Part shown: one piece after another, positions 52,953 through 61,962 of the stretch
Layout: every line of letters begins with the position of its first letter
Position numbering within the stretch: the first letter of the stretch is position 1
From: Rhodobacteraceae bacterium Alg231-04
GTDB lineage: Bacteria > Pseudomonadota > Alphaproteobacteria > Rhodobacterales > Rhodobacteraceae
DNA length: 64,000 nt
NCBI GenBank assembly: GCA_900143635.1
Contig: FREY01000001.1
Coordinates: forward strand, 403,324-467,323
Direction: 5' to 3'
Translations under genes and position numbers: made by a program
Notes under the pieces: model-generated
What the model was told of the DNA's origin: nothing
The model's input: the letters and a program-made list of their open reading frames with translations, nothing else
Databases searched by the model: none

Positions 52953-52973
52953 TAAGAATTCGATTAAGAATTC
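52953..52973. promoter_or_regulatory. TAAGAATTC direct repeats upstream of the LuxR gene
   Basis: TAAGAATTC occurs at 52953-52961 and 52965-52973, a 12-bp period, 46 bp upstream of the LuxR-type gene start. A related TTAAGAA occurs about 45 bp further upstream. A possible regulator site; no binding protein is identified. Confidence 0.45.
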
Positions 52974-53018
52974 CGGGCGGCCTTGGCTGCCGGGCCTGTA
53001 ACTTGGGGGGTGTCGTTC

Positions 53019-53813
53019 ATGCGGCAAACAACTGGCCTAACAGTTCATAGCGGTACGAGGGCGGATGCCTTTGCAGACACCGGACGCGACACCATCGTGT
53101 TTGTTGGCTCAAAGCGCAGTTTTTCCGGCCCGGCGTTGCGGACTGTGGCATCAGAAATTCGGGATCTGGACGCGTTGCAATGCGACAGTCTGGAGGAGTG
53201 TGCCCGCGAAATTACCAAAACGGGCGCCAACGTGCGGTGTCTCGTTGTTGACGCACGTATTTGTCAAGCAAACGACACGGCCTTCCTGCAGGGACTGGCC
53301 GGGGTCGCGCGGCAATTTGAGCCGCATGGTCTGCCGGGTCTGGCACTGGCCTTTTGGGATCAGGACTGCGCCGCGGTGCCGTTATTTGCCCAAATGCTGG
53401 ACGGCGGATCACCACATTGGCCCGGCCCTGTGCAGGGGTTCCTGCCAATGGCACAGCCGCTCGATATCTGGCTGGCGGTGATCCGGTTGCTGATCAGCGG
53501 CGGCTCTTATGTCCCGGCCGAGCTGATGACCCATCCGGTTGCCGCTCCGCCGCCCGCAGCTAAACCAGAACCGGCGGCAAAACCTGCGCGGGTCATAGTG
53601 CCGGAACGGGTGCTGGAAACACTCACCGACCGGGAAACCGAGGTGCTGTCACTGGTGGCCAGCGGGCTTCAGAACAAACAGGTCGCCGGTATGCTGGATC
53701 TGTCTGAGCACACCATCAAACTGCACATGCACCACATCATTGCCAAGCTGGAGGTCAAGAACAGGACCGAAGCCGCCATGCGCTATATTTCAGCCACCGG
53801 TAAGAAACCATGA
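53019..53813 (+). CDS. LuxR-type (CsgD-like) transcriptional regulator
   Basis: A 264-residue regulator. An N-terminal receiver-like domain (about 20-165; IVFVGSKRSFSG, RCLVVDARICQ) lacks the full acidic pocket of response regulators. An Ala/Pro linker (PPPAAKPEPAAKPA) connects it to a C-terminal GerE/LuxR helix-turn-helix: LTDRETEVLSLVASGLQNKQ and SEHTIKLHMHHIIAKLEVKN. The architecture resembles CsgD/VpsT-type biofilm regulators. I chose ATG 53019 behind GGGGGG; an upstream TTG at 52983 is possible. Divergent from the secretion locus, so probably its controller. It overlaps the next gene by 4 bp. Confidence 0.85.
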   Translation: MRQTTGLTVHSGTRADAFADTGRDTIVFVGSKRSFSGPALRTVASEIRDLDALQCDSLEECAREITKTGANVRCLVVDARICQANDTAFLQGLAGVARQFEPHGLPGLALAFWDQDCAAVPLFAQMLDGGSPHWPGPVQGFLPMAQPLDIWLAVIRLLISGGSYVPAELMTHPVAAPPPAAKPEPAAKPARVIVPERVLETLTDRETEVLSLVASGLQNKQVAGMLDLSEHTIKLHMHHIIAKLEVKNRTEAAMRYISATGKKP

Positions 53814-54313
53814 CCCCGCGCGAGGCCGCAGGGCCGGGGCTGGACGCGGTTCTCCTCAGGGTTGGCAAGCTCAACTACACCTGGACCAACACGGAGAGCC
53901 TGCTGATCCATCTGATCGCCGGGCTAACCGGGGTTGGCAAGGATGTGGCGGTGGTGATTTTCCTGACGCTCAACACCACTCGCGCGCGGGTAGATCTGGT
54001 GAACCGTCTGGCCAAAATGCCGGGCCGCGACCGCACCCTGCGCGACCGGGTGCTGGACTGCACCGGTTCATTGCTAAAGGAAAGCGCGCTGCGCAACCGG
54101 TATAATCACTGCATCTACTCCTTTGATCCGGACGGCCAGCAGATCCAGACCATCATGATGCGCATTCAGGATCGCAAACACGACATCAAGATGGGCAAGA
54201 CCCAGCAGGTCGACGCCGATGAGATGGAGCAGATCGACCAGAGCATTGCACGGCTGGACGCCCTGAACCGGCAGATCTGGGGCATGGTGGCGGAATACGG
54301 CTTTCCGGTCTGA
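53810..54313 (+). CDS. Small helical protein with HEPN-like RNxxxH motif
   Basis: A 167-residue protein translationally coupled (ATGA) to the LuxR gene. It is mainly helical by eye, with KLNYTWTNTESLLIHLIAGL near the start and a charged C-terminal helix pair (about 115-160). Arg95-Asn96 to His100 (RNRYNHCIYSF) matches the RX4-6H catalytic signature of HEPN ribonucleases, and the length fits a single HEPN domain. I cannot assign it to a named family. It might be an RNA-level regulator acting with the LuxR protein, or an unrelated hypothetical. Confidence 0.7.
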   Translation: MTPREAAGPGLDAVLLRVGKLNYTWTNTESLLIHLIAGLTGVGKDVAVVIFLTLNTTRARVDLVNRLAKMPGRDRTLRDRVLDCTGSLLKESALRNRYNHCIYSFDPDGQQIQTIMMRIQDRKHDIKMGKTQQVDADEMEQIDQSIARLDALNRQIWGMVAEYGFPV

Positions 54314-54325
54314 AAACCGCAGCTT

Positions 54326-54967
54326 TCAGAAGGCGTGCACGCGCCCGTCCCATGTGTGGAAACAGCCGGTGTTTTCGATACAGAGCGCATCGAATTCATT
54401 CACCAGACCAGCGGCGGCTTCGTCGACTTCTATCTCGCCCTCTTCGCCGCCCATATCGGTGCGAACCCAGCCCGGATGGTAAATGCCAACCGCAATGCCT
54501 TCGGGTTTTAGATCGGCGGCGAGATTGCGGCCAATGTTCAGCGCCGCCGCTTTGGAGGCGCGATAGGCATAGCTGCCACCGGGCGCGCGGGCGTGGCTGG
54601 CCATCTGCGACGAGATGATGGCGATTTTGGGCTCTGCCGCCAGCCGCAGATTTGGCAACAGCGCCTGAACGCTAAGAAACACACCCGTCACATTGGTCGC
54701 CAGTGTCTGGGACCAGACCTCGGCTGTGTAGTCGTTCAGATCCATACGCTTGTCGAGATAGACGCCTGCATTGCAGACCAGAAGATCCACGGCGCGGCCC
54801 TGCAATTGCGCCGCAAGCCGGGCCTGTTGGCCGGGGTCCGAAACGTTCAGCCGGGTCGCGGTGGAATGATCACGCGCGGTGCCTGTCACCTCGTGCCCCG
54901 CGTCGCGCAGCTGCGCTGTCATTTCCTTGCCGATGCCACGGCTCGCCCCGGTGATTACGACATGCAT
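54326..54967 (-). CDS. Short-chain dehydrogenase/reductase
   Basis: A 213-residue Rossmann-fold SDR. The cofactor motif is GASRGIG (residues 8-14), NAGV follows strand 4, and the catalytic Ser-Tyr-Lys set is in SSQMASHARAPGGSYAYRAS with YxxxK. The short length resembles C-factor-like (CsgA-type of Myxococcus) SDRs. I used ATG 54967 (MHVVITGASRG). It follows the DUF1178 gene by 28 bp on the same strand. Its substrate is unknown. It is convergent with the HEPN-like gene. Confidence 0.9.
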   Translation of the reverse strand: MHVVITGASRGIGKEMTAQLRDAGHEVTGTARDHSTATRLNVSDPGQQARLAAQLQGRAVDLLVCNAGVYLDKRMDLNDYTAEVWSQTLATNVTGVFLSVQALLPNLRLAAEPKIAIISSQMASHARAPGGSYAYRASKAAALNIGRNLAADLKPEGIAVGIYHPGWVRTDMGGEEGEIEVDEAAAGLVNEFDALCIENTGCFHTWDGRVHAF

Positions 54968-54995
54968 AGTGCTGGTCCGATCTGCTGTGATGGGA

Positions 54996-55493
54996 TCAAT
55001 TGGTCTTGCGATTCGGCAGGAATGGCAAGGGCATAACGGGAATTCCCTCCTCGGCCAGCTCCTTGGCATCTTCCAGCCGGGCCTCGCCGTGGATGGAACG
55101 GGCAGGCGCATCACCAAGATGCATCTTGCGCGCTTCGCTGACAAAATCATTGCCGACGTAGTCCGAGTTTTCCTCGACCTTCTTTTTCAACTCAGCCAGC
55201 GCCAGTTCCATTTCACCCGACGGTGTGCTGAGCGCCCCGCCCGTTGGTTCCGGTGTTGGCGTAGGCGCGGGTTCGGCAGCGTCCGCGATGGGTTTTTCTG
55301 GCTCTCCGACCTGCGAGACCGCCTTGCGACCTGGGCGAACGCGCGGCGTCATGATCGCTTTTTCGACCTTGCCTCCACCGCATACCGCACAGGACACCAT
55401 TCCGGCGGCGGCCAGCTTGTCATAGGCTGCGGCCGACTGGAACCAGCTTTCGAATGTATGGCCTTCGGCGCATTTCAGGGCGTAGTGGATCAT
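54996..55493 (-). CDS. DUF1178 family protein
   Basis: A 165-residue protein. The N-terminal part MIHYALKCAEGHTFESWF plus CAVCGGG around residue 35 makes a zinc-ribbon-like Cys arrangement typical of DUF1178. A Pro/Ala/Thr linker follows and a conserved C-terminal helix pair (NSDYVGNDFVSEARKMHLGD, then IHGEARLEDAKELAEEGIPV). Function unknown; the family is widespread in proteobacteria. Confidence 0.92.
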   Translation of the reverse strand: MIHYALKCAEGHTFESWFQSAAAYDKLAAAGMVSCAVCGGGKVEKAIMTPRVRPGRKAVSQVGEPEKPIADAAEPAPTPTPEPTGGALSTPSGEMELALAELKKKVEENSDYVGNDFVSEARKMHLGDAPARSIHGEARLEDAKELAEEGIPVMPLPFLPNRKTN

Positions 55494-55598
55494 CTGTAGT
55501 CACGTCTTTCACGCAAGTCTGATCTGATTAAAGACCCTCACGTGCGAAGATCAAGTGAATTGCTGAACTGGCGGGCCCCGACCCATCAGTTGCACCGA

Positions 55599-56372
55599 TC
55601 AGGGCAGTGCGGTCAGCTGCTGTTCAAACCGGGTCACAAGGTCCTGATGATCAAGATCTGCCTCAACCGCCAATCGGCGCAGGCCGAAATGAACATGCGC
55701 CATCTGCTGATAATAGCCCGAGAACACATAGTTGACCGAGGCCCCGGCCAGCGCCCCAAAAACAGGCACCGCCTGCGCCGCCATCTTCTGACCCAGCACC
55801 ACCGCCAGTTTTGGCGCGACCTGTGCAATCAGTTTCTGCATCGCGCTGCCTGTCAGGCTCAGCCGCAGAGTCAGAAAACTGGTGTCAGTGCCATCGTCCT
55901 CGGCCAAAGGTCCGGCAGAGGCAAACACGCGGATGCAATCAAAGGTCACGCTTTCTGCATCCGGATCGAACCCGTGTTCCGCGGCCACGCCCTGAATTGT
56001 GCGCAGCAGAAAGGCCGTGGTTGCGGGCAATTCAACCAGCGCGCCGGGCAACCCACCCATGCCACCTGCCGCGCCCATGGCGGCGCTGACCGCCCGGTTG
56101 ACGCCCGGTGTCTGGTCTTTCACCGCACGCCGCGACCGGCTGGCCGCCTGCATTGCCAGACCCAGTGCCTGTTCCGTCGCACCGCCGAGCGTATCACGCG
56201 CCTGCGCAGGCAGCCGGTCCAGCAGGTTTTCCGCCTGCCCCCCGACCAGGTTCAGCAGCTTCAACCCCGGCCCGCTGGCCTTGCGGTAACGTTCCGCCAG
56301 TGCGGCCAGTTCCTGGTCCACATCTGCCGGGCTCATGTCTCCGGCCGGAGACAGAATATCCATCATGGTCAA
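55599..56372 (-). CDS. EcsC family protein
   Basis: A 257-residue protein of the EcsC family. Recognisable parts are VNRAVSAAMGAAGGMGGLPG with amphipathic helices, LVELPATTAFLLRTIQGVAAEHGFD, and a C-terminal PVFGALAGASVNYVFSGYYQ with possible membrane association. The role of EcsC is not established; the name derives from a gene linked to an ABC transporter. It is 40 bp downstream of the GNAT gene on the same strand. The second or third codon Met are alternative starts. Confidence 0.88.
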   Translation of the reverse strand: MTMMDILSPAGDMSPADVDQELAALAERYRKASGPGLKLLNLVGGQAENLLDRLPAQARDTLGGATEQALGLAMQAASRSRRAVKDQTPGVNRAVSAAMGAAGGMGGLPGALVELPATTAFLLRTIQGVAAEHGFDPDAESVTFDCIRVFASAGPLAEDDGTDTSFLTLRLSLTGSAMQKLIAQVAPKLAVVLGQKMAAQAVPVFGALAGASVNYVFSGYYQQMAHVHFGLRRLAVEADLDHQDLVTRFEQQLTALP

Positions 56373-56412
56373 ACCCCTCTGCCCTTCGAGATTGGGATTA
56401 TTCGTACGGCTT

Positions 56413-56901
56413 TCAACCCGTCCAGCGGGTCACAAGACCCGAAACACCGGCCCAGCCGCCGGGCCGCAGCTCCAGCCCGAGCACCCGATCCGGGTTGGTC
56501 GGAGGCGGCATGTCGACATCCGTAAGGCGCTGAAATCCAAACCGTTTGTAATAGGGGGCATCGCCCACCAGCATGCAGCGCGCCCAGCCTGAATCCTGCG
56601 CCTTGGCCAGACTGTCGCGGATCAGCGATCCGCCCAGCCCTTCACCCTGATGCGTCGGGTGCACCGCGACCGGGCCCAGCAGCAGCGCGTCGTGATCGCC
56701 GATATGCACCGGCCAGAACCGGATCGCGCCGGCCAGAATACCCAGCTCATCGCGGGCCACCTGGCTCATACCGACAACTGGCGGCACATCATCGCGCAAC
56801 CGGTATGACGACAGCGCCTCACGTCCCGGCGCAAAGCACAGATCGTACAACGCCTCTACCTCCCACCAGTCGCTGGGCTGTTCCGCCTTCAGTTCAATCA
56901 C
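56413..56901 (-). CDS. GNAT family N-acetyltransferase
   Basis: A 162-residue acetyltransferase. The acetyl-CoA binding motif A lies in LLLGPVAVHPTHQGEGLGG with the Q-x-x-G-x-G/A-like loop, followed by SLIRDSLAKAQDSGWARCML and YYKRFGFQRL. The fold resembles the YhbS-type group (substrate unknown). Divergent from the flavin reductase gene, 84 bp away. Confidence 0.9.
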   Translation of the reverse strand: MIELKAEQPSDWWEVEALYDLCFAPGREALSSYRLRDDVPPVVGMSQVARDELGILAGAIRFWPVHIGDHDALLLGPVAVHPTHQGEGLGGSLIRDSLAKAQDSGWARCMLVGDAPYYKRFGFQRLTDVDMPPPTNPDRVLGLELRPGGWAGVSGLVTRWTG

Positions 56902-56985
56902 GCTGCCCGGGCCTCCCTCGTCCCATCACGGTAGCAATCGGCCTAGCATGGGCGTAAGCCTTGTTCAAACACTTGGAGATACGCG

Positions 56986-57576
56986 ATGTTCTACCGCCCT
57001 GAGGATGGCCACGGCCTGCCCCGTAATCCCTTCAACGCCATCATCACGCCGCGGCCCATCGGCTGGATTTCCACCCGCTCAGGCGCCGGGGTCAACAACC
57101 TTGCGCCCTATTCCTTTTTCAACGGCGTGGCCTATGCGCCACCGCAGGTGATGTTTGCCTCTACAGGCACCAAGGATTCGGTCAGCAACATTCGCGAGAC
57201 CGGCACCTTTTGCGTCAATGTCGTGGAATTCGCCATGCGCGACGCGATGAACGCCACCTCGGAAACCCTGCCGCCCGAGGTCGATGAGTTCGCAGCAGCT
57301 GGGCTGGAGCCTGTCGAATGCGAGACCATTGCCTGTGCCCGTATCGGTGGTGCCCCGGCCGCACTGGAATGCAAGCTCAGCCAAGTGGTGCAGATCGAAG
57401 GCGCCGACAACCATGTGGTCTTTGGCGAGGTCATAGGCATCCACCTGCGCGATGATTGCCTGAAGGACGGGTTCTTTGACGTCACCTCATTTCAGCCATT
57501 GGCCCGGTTGGGTTACCGTGATTACTCTGTGGTGCAGGACCTGTTTTCCCTGACCAGGCCCGACGAGCGATCGTAA
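56986..57576 (+). CDS. Flavin reductase-like FMN-binding protein
   Basis: A 196-residue split-barrel flavoprotein of the flavin reductase family: NPFNAIITPRPIGWISTRSG, LAPYSFFNGVAYAPPQVMFA and TGTFCVNVVEFAMRDAMNAT at the N-terminal half form the FMN site. Such proteins supply reduced flavin or act as FMN-dependent oxidoreductases. It is 13 bp upstream of the acetyltransferase gene. Confidence 0.92.
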   Translation: MFYRPEDGHGLPRNPFNAIITPRPIGWISTRSGAGVNNLAPYSFFNGVAYAPPQVMFASTGTKDSVSNIRETGTFCVNVVEFAMRDAMNATSETLPPEVDEFAAAGLEPVECETIACARIGGAPAALECKLSQVVQIEGADNHVVFGEVIGIHLRDDCLKDGFFDVTSFQPLARLGYRDYSVVQDLFSLTRPDERS

Positions 57577-57589
57577 TCAGGAGTATGAT

Positions 57590-58228
57590 TTGCCCCTTCC
57601 GGACACAGACCGCCTAACCCCTGTCACCCTGCCAGACGGCAGCAGCCACCCAGGCACGGTTCTGCTGCAGCAAGCGATAGATCACCCCAACATCACGGTT
57701 GGCGCCTATAGCTATGCGTCCGACTTCGACCCGCCACAAAACTGGGCGCAGCATCTCGCACCCTATCTGTTTCCGGGTTCCGCCGAGCGGCTGATCATCG
57801 GCAGCTTCTGCCAGATTGCCAATGGGGTGCGCTTCATAACCGCCTCGGCCAACCACGCAACGGGCGGGCTGACCTGTTATCCGTTTCAGATTTTTGATCT
57901 GGCCAACAACCCCGGTTTTCAGCCCGACCGGCGTGACACAATAATCGGGCATGATGTGTGGATCGGCTATGGCGCAATGGTGCTCCCCGGCGCAGAGATC
58001 GGCGACGGTGCCATCATCGGCGCGCATGCGGTGGTCCGCGGTAAAGTGCCGCCCTATGCCATTGTCACCGGCAATCCCGGCGCTGTGCAGAAATACCGCT
58101 TTGCCCCGAGCGATATCGCCCGCCTTCTCGCATTGGAGTGGTGGCACTGGCCCAAGGCACTGTTGGGGCAGGCCGAACCTGCGTTGATTGCCGGGGATCT
58201 GGACGCATTGGAAGCACTCGCCCCCTGA
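57590..58228 (+). CDS. CatB-related (xenobiotic) O-acetyltransferase
   Basis: A 212-residue left-handed beta-helix acetyltransferase: hexapeptide repeats in IIGHDVWIGYGAMVLPGAEI and IGAHAVVRGKVPPYAIVTG, and the catalytic-type His in ASANHATGG of the CatB/Vat group. It starts at TTG (57590), supported by AGGAG 6 bp ahead; no in-frame ATG is nearby. It acetylates hydroxyl groups of an unknown acceptor, perhaps a sugar or antibiotic. It is probably co-transcribed with the flavin reductase. Confidence 0.9.
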   Translation: MPLPDTDRLTPVTLPDGSSHPGTVLLQQAIDHPNITVGAYSYASDFDPPQNWAQHLAPYLFPGSAERLIIGSFCQIANGVRFITASANHATGGLTCYPFQIFDLANNPGFQPDRRDTIIGHDVWIGYGAMVLPGAEIGDGAIIGAHAVVRGKVPPYAIVTGNPGAVQKYRFAPSDIARLLALEWWHWPKALLGQAEPALIAGDLDALEALAP

Positions 58229-58309
58229 AACGGCAGAGACCCGCACGGAAGTGCGGGCCTCTGGAAAACCTGCCTGTGCCCCAGCGGGGCACAGACCGCT
58301 AAACTGAAA

Positions 58310-59935
58310 TCAGTGACCGCCCAGAATGCCAAGACGGACAGGGTAGTCCACGGCCACCTGATATTCCGGGTCATCTTCACTATCGACCATCAGATGACCA
58401 GCCTTGGTCAGCAGCGAGTGGCAGTCGCGGCTGAGGTGACGCAGCATGATCTTCTTGCCTTCCGCCTCATATTTGCCGGCCAGCGCCTCGATTGCCTGCA
58501 GAGCTGACTGATCCACCACACGGCTGCGGTTGAAGTCGACAATCACCGTCTCAGGATCGCCTTCAATGTCGAACAGCTCGATGAACCCATCGGTGGACCC
58601 AAAAAACAACGGTCCTTCGATCTCATAAACCTTGGCGCCTTCTTCACTGGAGGACACGCGGGTAATCGCATGGATACGGCGCGCGTTGTTCCAGGCATAA
58701 GCCAGCGCCGACACGATAACACCAACGACAACCGCAATCGCAAGGTCAGTCATCACCGTCACCACGGTTACCAGCACGATCACAAAGGCGTCGGTCACCG
58801 GCACTTTAGTCATGATCTTGAGCGAGTTCCACGCGAAGGTGCCGATCACCACCATGAACATCACACCGACCAGCGCGGCCAGCGGGATTTGTTCGATCAA
58901 GGGCGAGGCCGCAACGATGAACAGCAGCAAGCAGACAGCCGCCGCAATGCCCGCGATCCGCGTCCGGCCGCCGGATTTCACGTTGATCATCGACTGGCCG
59001 ATCATTGCACAACCACCCATGCCACCAAAGAAGCCGGTAACGACGTTGGACGCACCCTGCGCGATACATTCCTGCGACGCACCACCGCGCTTGCCGGTGA
59101 TCTCGCCCACCAAGTTCAGGGTCAGCAGGCTTTCAATCAGGCCGATCGCGGCCAGAATGATTGAATAGGGCAGGATGATCTGAAGCGTTTCCCAGGTGAA
59201 GGGCACCATCGGGATATGGAATGTCGGCAGGCCACCTTCGATGGAAGCCATATCGCCAACCCGCGGCACGTCCAGCCCAAAGACGATCACGATGACCGCC
59301 ACGATACCAATACCTGCCAGCGGCGCCGGAATGACCGAGGTGATCTTGGGTGTGCCCCAGATGATCAACATGGTCAGCCCCACAAGCCCCAGCATCAGAT
59401 AGAGCGAATTGCCCGCCAGATACTCGGCCCCACCCGAGGAGGGATCCTTGAACTGGGTCAGCTGTGCAAGGAAGATCACAATGGCCAGACCGTTCACAAA
59501 ACCCAGCATAACCGGGTGCGGCACCAGCCGGATGAATTTCCCCCAATGCATCGCACCGGCAATGATCTGCAGGATGCCCATCAGCACAACGGTCGCGAAC
59601 AGATATTCAACACCGTGATCGGCCACCAGCGCCACCATGACAACAGCCAGCGCGCCGGTTGCACCGGAGATCATGCCCGGACGGCCGCCAAAGATAGCGG
59701 TGATCAGACCGACCATAAAGGCCGCATAAAGCCCCACCAGAGGGTGCACACCCGCCACAAAGGCAAAGGCCACCGCTTCCGGCACCAGCGCCAGCGCCAC
59801 GGTCAGACCAGACAGCAATTCGGTGCGGACACGGGCCACCGACCAGCCCTCATCCTGCATGATGGAAAGGTTGGGCGGAGAGATATGATTGGCCAAAAGG
59901 CCCAGGGCTGCGCGTCTCATGGGTCGTACCTGCAT
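58310..59935 (-). CDS. SulP family anion transporter with STAS domain
   Basis: A 541-residue protein. The membrane part (about 30-430) carries the SulP signature [39 protein letters not shown] and a long series of hydrophobic segments. The C-terminal STAS domain (about 430-535) has [20 protein letters not shown]. It transports sulfate, bicarbonate or another anion. Starts at 59920 (Met6) and 59860 (Met26) are alternatives. Divergent from mtnP. Confidence 0.93.
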   Translation of the reverse strand: MQVRPMRRAALGLLANHISPPNLSIMQDEGWSVARVRTELLSGLTVALALVPEAVAFAFVAGVHPLVGLYAAFMVGLITAIFGGRPGMISGATGALAVVMVALVADHGVEYLFATVVLMGILQIIAGAMHWGKFIRLVPHPVMLGFVNGLAIVIFLAQLTQFKDPSSGGAEYLAGNSLYLMLGLVGLTMLIIWGTPKITSVIPAPLAGIGIVAVIVIVFGLDVPRVGDMASIEGGLPTFHIPMVPFTWETLQIILPYSIILAAIGLIESLLTLNLVGEITGKRGGASQECIAQGASNVVTGFFGGMGGCAMIGQSMINVKSGGRTRIAGIAAAVCLLLFIVAASPLIEQIPLAALVGVMFMVVIGTFAWNSLKIMTKVPVTDAFVIVLVTVVTVMTDLAIAVVVGVIVSALAYAWNNARRIHAITRVSSSEEGAKVYEIEGPLFFGSTDGFIELFDIEGDPETVIVDFNRSRVVDQSALQAIEALAGKYEAEGKKIMLRHLSRDCHSLLTKAGHLMVDSEDDPEYQVAVDYPVRLGILGGH

Positions 59936-60212
59936 CTGAAGAAGGAGGGTTCGCTGGCCCCGCCCCTAGCGAAAAAGCGCCCATGGCACAAGGGCTGCGG
60001 CCCCGGCGCACCACGGCGCGGTCCTATTTGCCTGCCTTTGCGGCAGGATTGGCGCGCATCCGGCAGAATGGCTCCATCGACCACCAGCGCCATGCAATCC
60101 CGATCATGGCCCGCGCATCGCGGCCCAGCCTGCGCAACCGCCCGGCCATTGCCAAATCGCTCTGCGCCCGGCAAAACCACACCAACCGGAATTCCATCAG
60201 GAGAACTTGAGC

Positions 60213-61088
60213 GTGACAGAGACCATGATTGCCGTCATCGGCGGCTCGGGATTGTATGAGATTGACGGGCTGAAGGGCGCCGAATGGGTCAGCGTCGACA
60301 CGCCCTGGGGCGCGCCTTCCGACCAGATCCTGACCGGCACGCTGGACGGCGTCAAGATGGCCTTCCTGCCCCGCCACGGCCGCGGCCATGTGCACTCCCC
60401 CAGTGACGTGCCCTACCGCGCCAATATCGATGCGCTGAAACGTCTGGGCGCCACTGATGTCATCTCGGTCTCGGCCTGCGGGTCCTTCCGCGAGGAAATG
60501 GCACCGGGACATTTTGTTGTCGTCGACCAGTTCATCGACCGGACATTTGCACGCGACAAAAGCTTCTTTGGCAGCGGCTGCGTGGCCCATGTGAGTGTGG
60601 CCCACCCCACCTGCCCGCGGCTCAGCGATGCCTGCGAAGCGGCCGCCAAAGACGCCGGCATCACCGTGCATCGCGGCGGCACCTATCTGGCAATGGAAGG
60701 CCCGCAGTTTTCCACTCTGGCAGAATCCAAAATGTACCGCGAAAGCTGGGGCGCTGATGTGATCGGCATGACCAATATGCCCGAGGCAAAACTCGCCCGC
60801 GAGGCCGAGCTTTGCTACGCCTCAGTTGCCATGGTCACCGATTTCGACAGCTGGCACCCGGATCACGGCGCGGTGGACATCACCACCATCATCGCCACCC
60901 TGCAGGGCAATTCCACCAATGGCTCCGATATGGTCCGCCGCCTGCCTGCGCTTCTGGGCGCAGAGCGCGACCTCTGCGTACACGGCTGCGACCGGGCACT
61001 GGACTACGCCATCATGACCGCACCGGACAAACGCGACCCCGCATTGCTGGCCAAGCTCGACGCGGTAGCGGGCCGCGTTTTGGGCTGA
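60213..61088 (+). CDS. mtnP: S-methyl-5'-thioadenosine phosphorylase MtnP
   Basis: A 291-residue type II purine-nucleoside-phosphorylase-fold enzyme that splits methylthioadenosine into adenine and methylthioribose-1-P. Motifs: IAVIGGSGLYEIDGL, LPRHGRGHVHSP (phosphate binding), GGTYLAMEGPQFSTLAES and MTNMPEAKLAREAELCYA with FDSW. GTG 60213 is the best start, with AGGAG 9 bp upstream; TTG 60207 and ATG 60225 are possible. The adenine it releases can be recycled by Apt, encoded 0.9 kb downstream. The 277 bp upstream are noncoding. Confidence 0.96.
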   Translation: MTETMIAVIGGSGLYEIDGLKGAEWVSVDTPWGAPSDQILTGTLDGVKMAFLPRHGRGHVHSPSDVPYRANIDALKRLGATDVISVSACGSFREEMAPGHFVVVDQFIDRTFARDKSFFGSGCVAHVSVAHPTCPRLSDACEAAAKDAGITVHRGGTYLAMEGPQFSTLAESKMYRESWGADVIGMTNMPEAKLAREAELCYASVAMVTDFDSWHPDHGAVDITTIIATLQGNSTNGSDMVRRLPALLGAERDLCVHGCDRALDYAIMTAPDKRDPALLAKLDAVAGRVLG

Positions 61089-61224
61089 GGACGGCACAAA
61101 CCTTGTGACATCGAAGGGCGCGGCCATCGGCAGCGCGCTTTTTTCTGGTGGTCAGTCCTCTTGACCGGTTCCCGCCCTTCTGTCTTTTCTGGCGCTGTCG
61201 TTAGTGCCTTTGAGAGATTTATCC

Positions 61225-61854
61225 ATGGACCCCACCCTCTGGCTTGCCTTCTGCGCCGCATCCGTGGCGCTTCTACTGATCCCCGGCCCCACTGTTCTTC
61301 TGGTTCTCAGCTACGCGCTGAGCAAGGGGCGGCCTGTGGCCGTGGCCTCGGCGTTGGGGGTTGCGACTGGTGATCTCATCGCCATGACCGCCTCCCTTGT
61401 GGGTTTGGGAGCGTTGGTTCTGGCCTCTGCCACGCTATTTACCGCGCTTAAATGGGTCGGGGCGGCCTATCTGGTGTGGCTAGGGGTGAAACTCTGGCGC
61501 TCGGCTCCGGCCGTGACAGACACGGGTTTGTTGCCGGTTACCGAAACCTCGACAGGCAGCGTTTTTGCGCATACCGCCGCAGTCACAGCGCTCAACCCTA
61601 AATCTATCGGCTTTTTCATTGCATTCGTGCCGCAGTTTATCCTGCCCGATCAACCGGTTATTGCCCAGTTCTCAATTCTGATTGCCACCTTTGTGACACT
61701 CGCCGGGATCAATGCCTTGGCCTATGCACTGCTGGCTGACCATCTGCGCCAATGGATCGCCCGGCCTTCGGTACTTGCCAGTCTGACCCGCTCTGGAGGC
61801 GCCGCGCTGATCGCCATGGGTCTGGCGACTGCATTTCTGCGCCGACCAGCCTAA
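61225..61854 (+). CDS. LysE/RhtB family exporter
   Basis: A 209-residue inner-membrane protein with about six hydrophobic segments. The N-terminal LIPGPTVLLVLSYALSKGRP and the following GVATGDLIAMTASLVGLGAL are characteristic of LysE/RhtB amino-acid and metabolite exporters, as is TALNPKSIGFFIAFVPQFI. I used ATG 61225. It lies between the two purine-salvage genes. The substrate is unknown. Confidence 0.93.
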   Translation: MDPTLWLAFCAASVALLLIPGPTVLLVLSYALSKGRPVAVASALGVATGDLIAMTASLVGLGALVLASATLFTALKWVGAAYLVWLGVKLWRSAPAVTDTGLLPVTETSTGSVFAHTAAVTALNPKSIGFFIAFVPQFILPDQPVIAQFSILIATFVTLAGINALAYALLADHLRQWIARPSVLASLTRSGGAALIAMGLATAFLRRPA

Positions 61855-61962
61855 CACCATGAGTGTATGTGACCATTCTCACTTGCAGAAAGAACCCTGA
61901 TCGGCCAAACCGCCTATGCCCCAAGTGCCGGGGCCGCCCACGCCTGCAAGGAACATTGCATC

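Larger units (their letters stand above)
52318..53018. other. 700-bp divergent control region of the secretion locus
   Basis: The gap between Gly-rich gene A (minus) and the LuxR gene (plus) contains no convincing gene; a 94-codon plus-strand frame at 52630 lacks a credible ribosome site and family features. It is much richer in A and T than its surroundings, notably about 52586-52627 and 52850-52980. It holds a minus-strand terminator-like hairpin, TAAGAATTC direct repeats, and a small dyad TTTTGC/GCAAAA near 52870-52888. It is probably the main regulatory region for both directions. Confidence 0.6.

Noticed and set aside
59983-60210. 75-codon frame upstream of mtnP
   Set aside because: Arg-rich composition typical of noncoding GC-rich DNA; it runs to the mtnP ribosome site with no motif.
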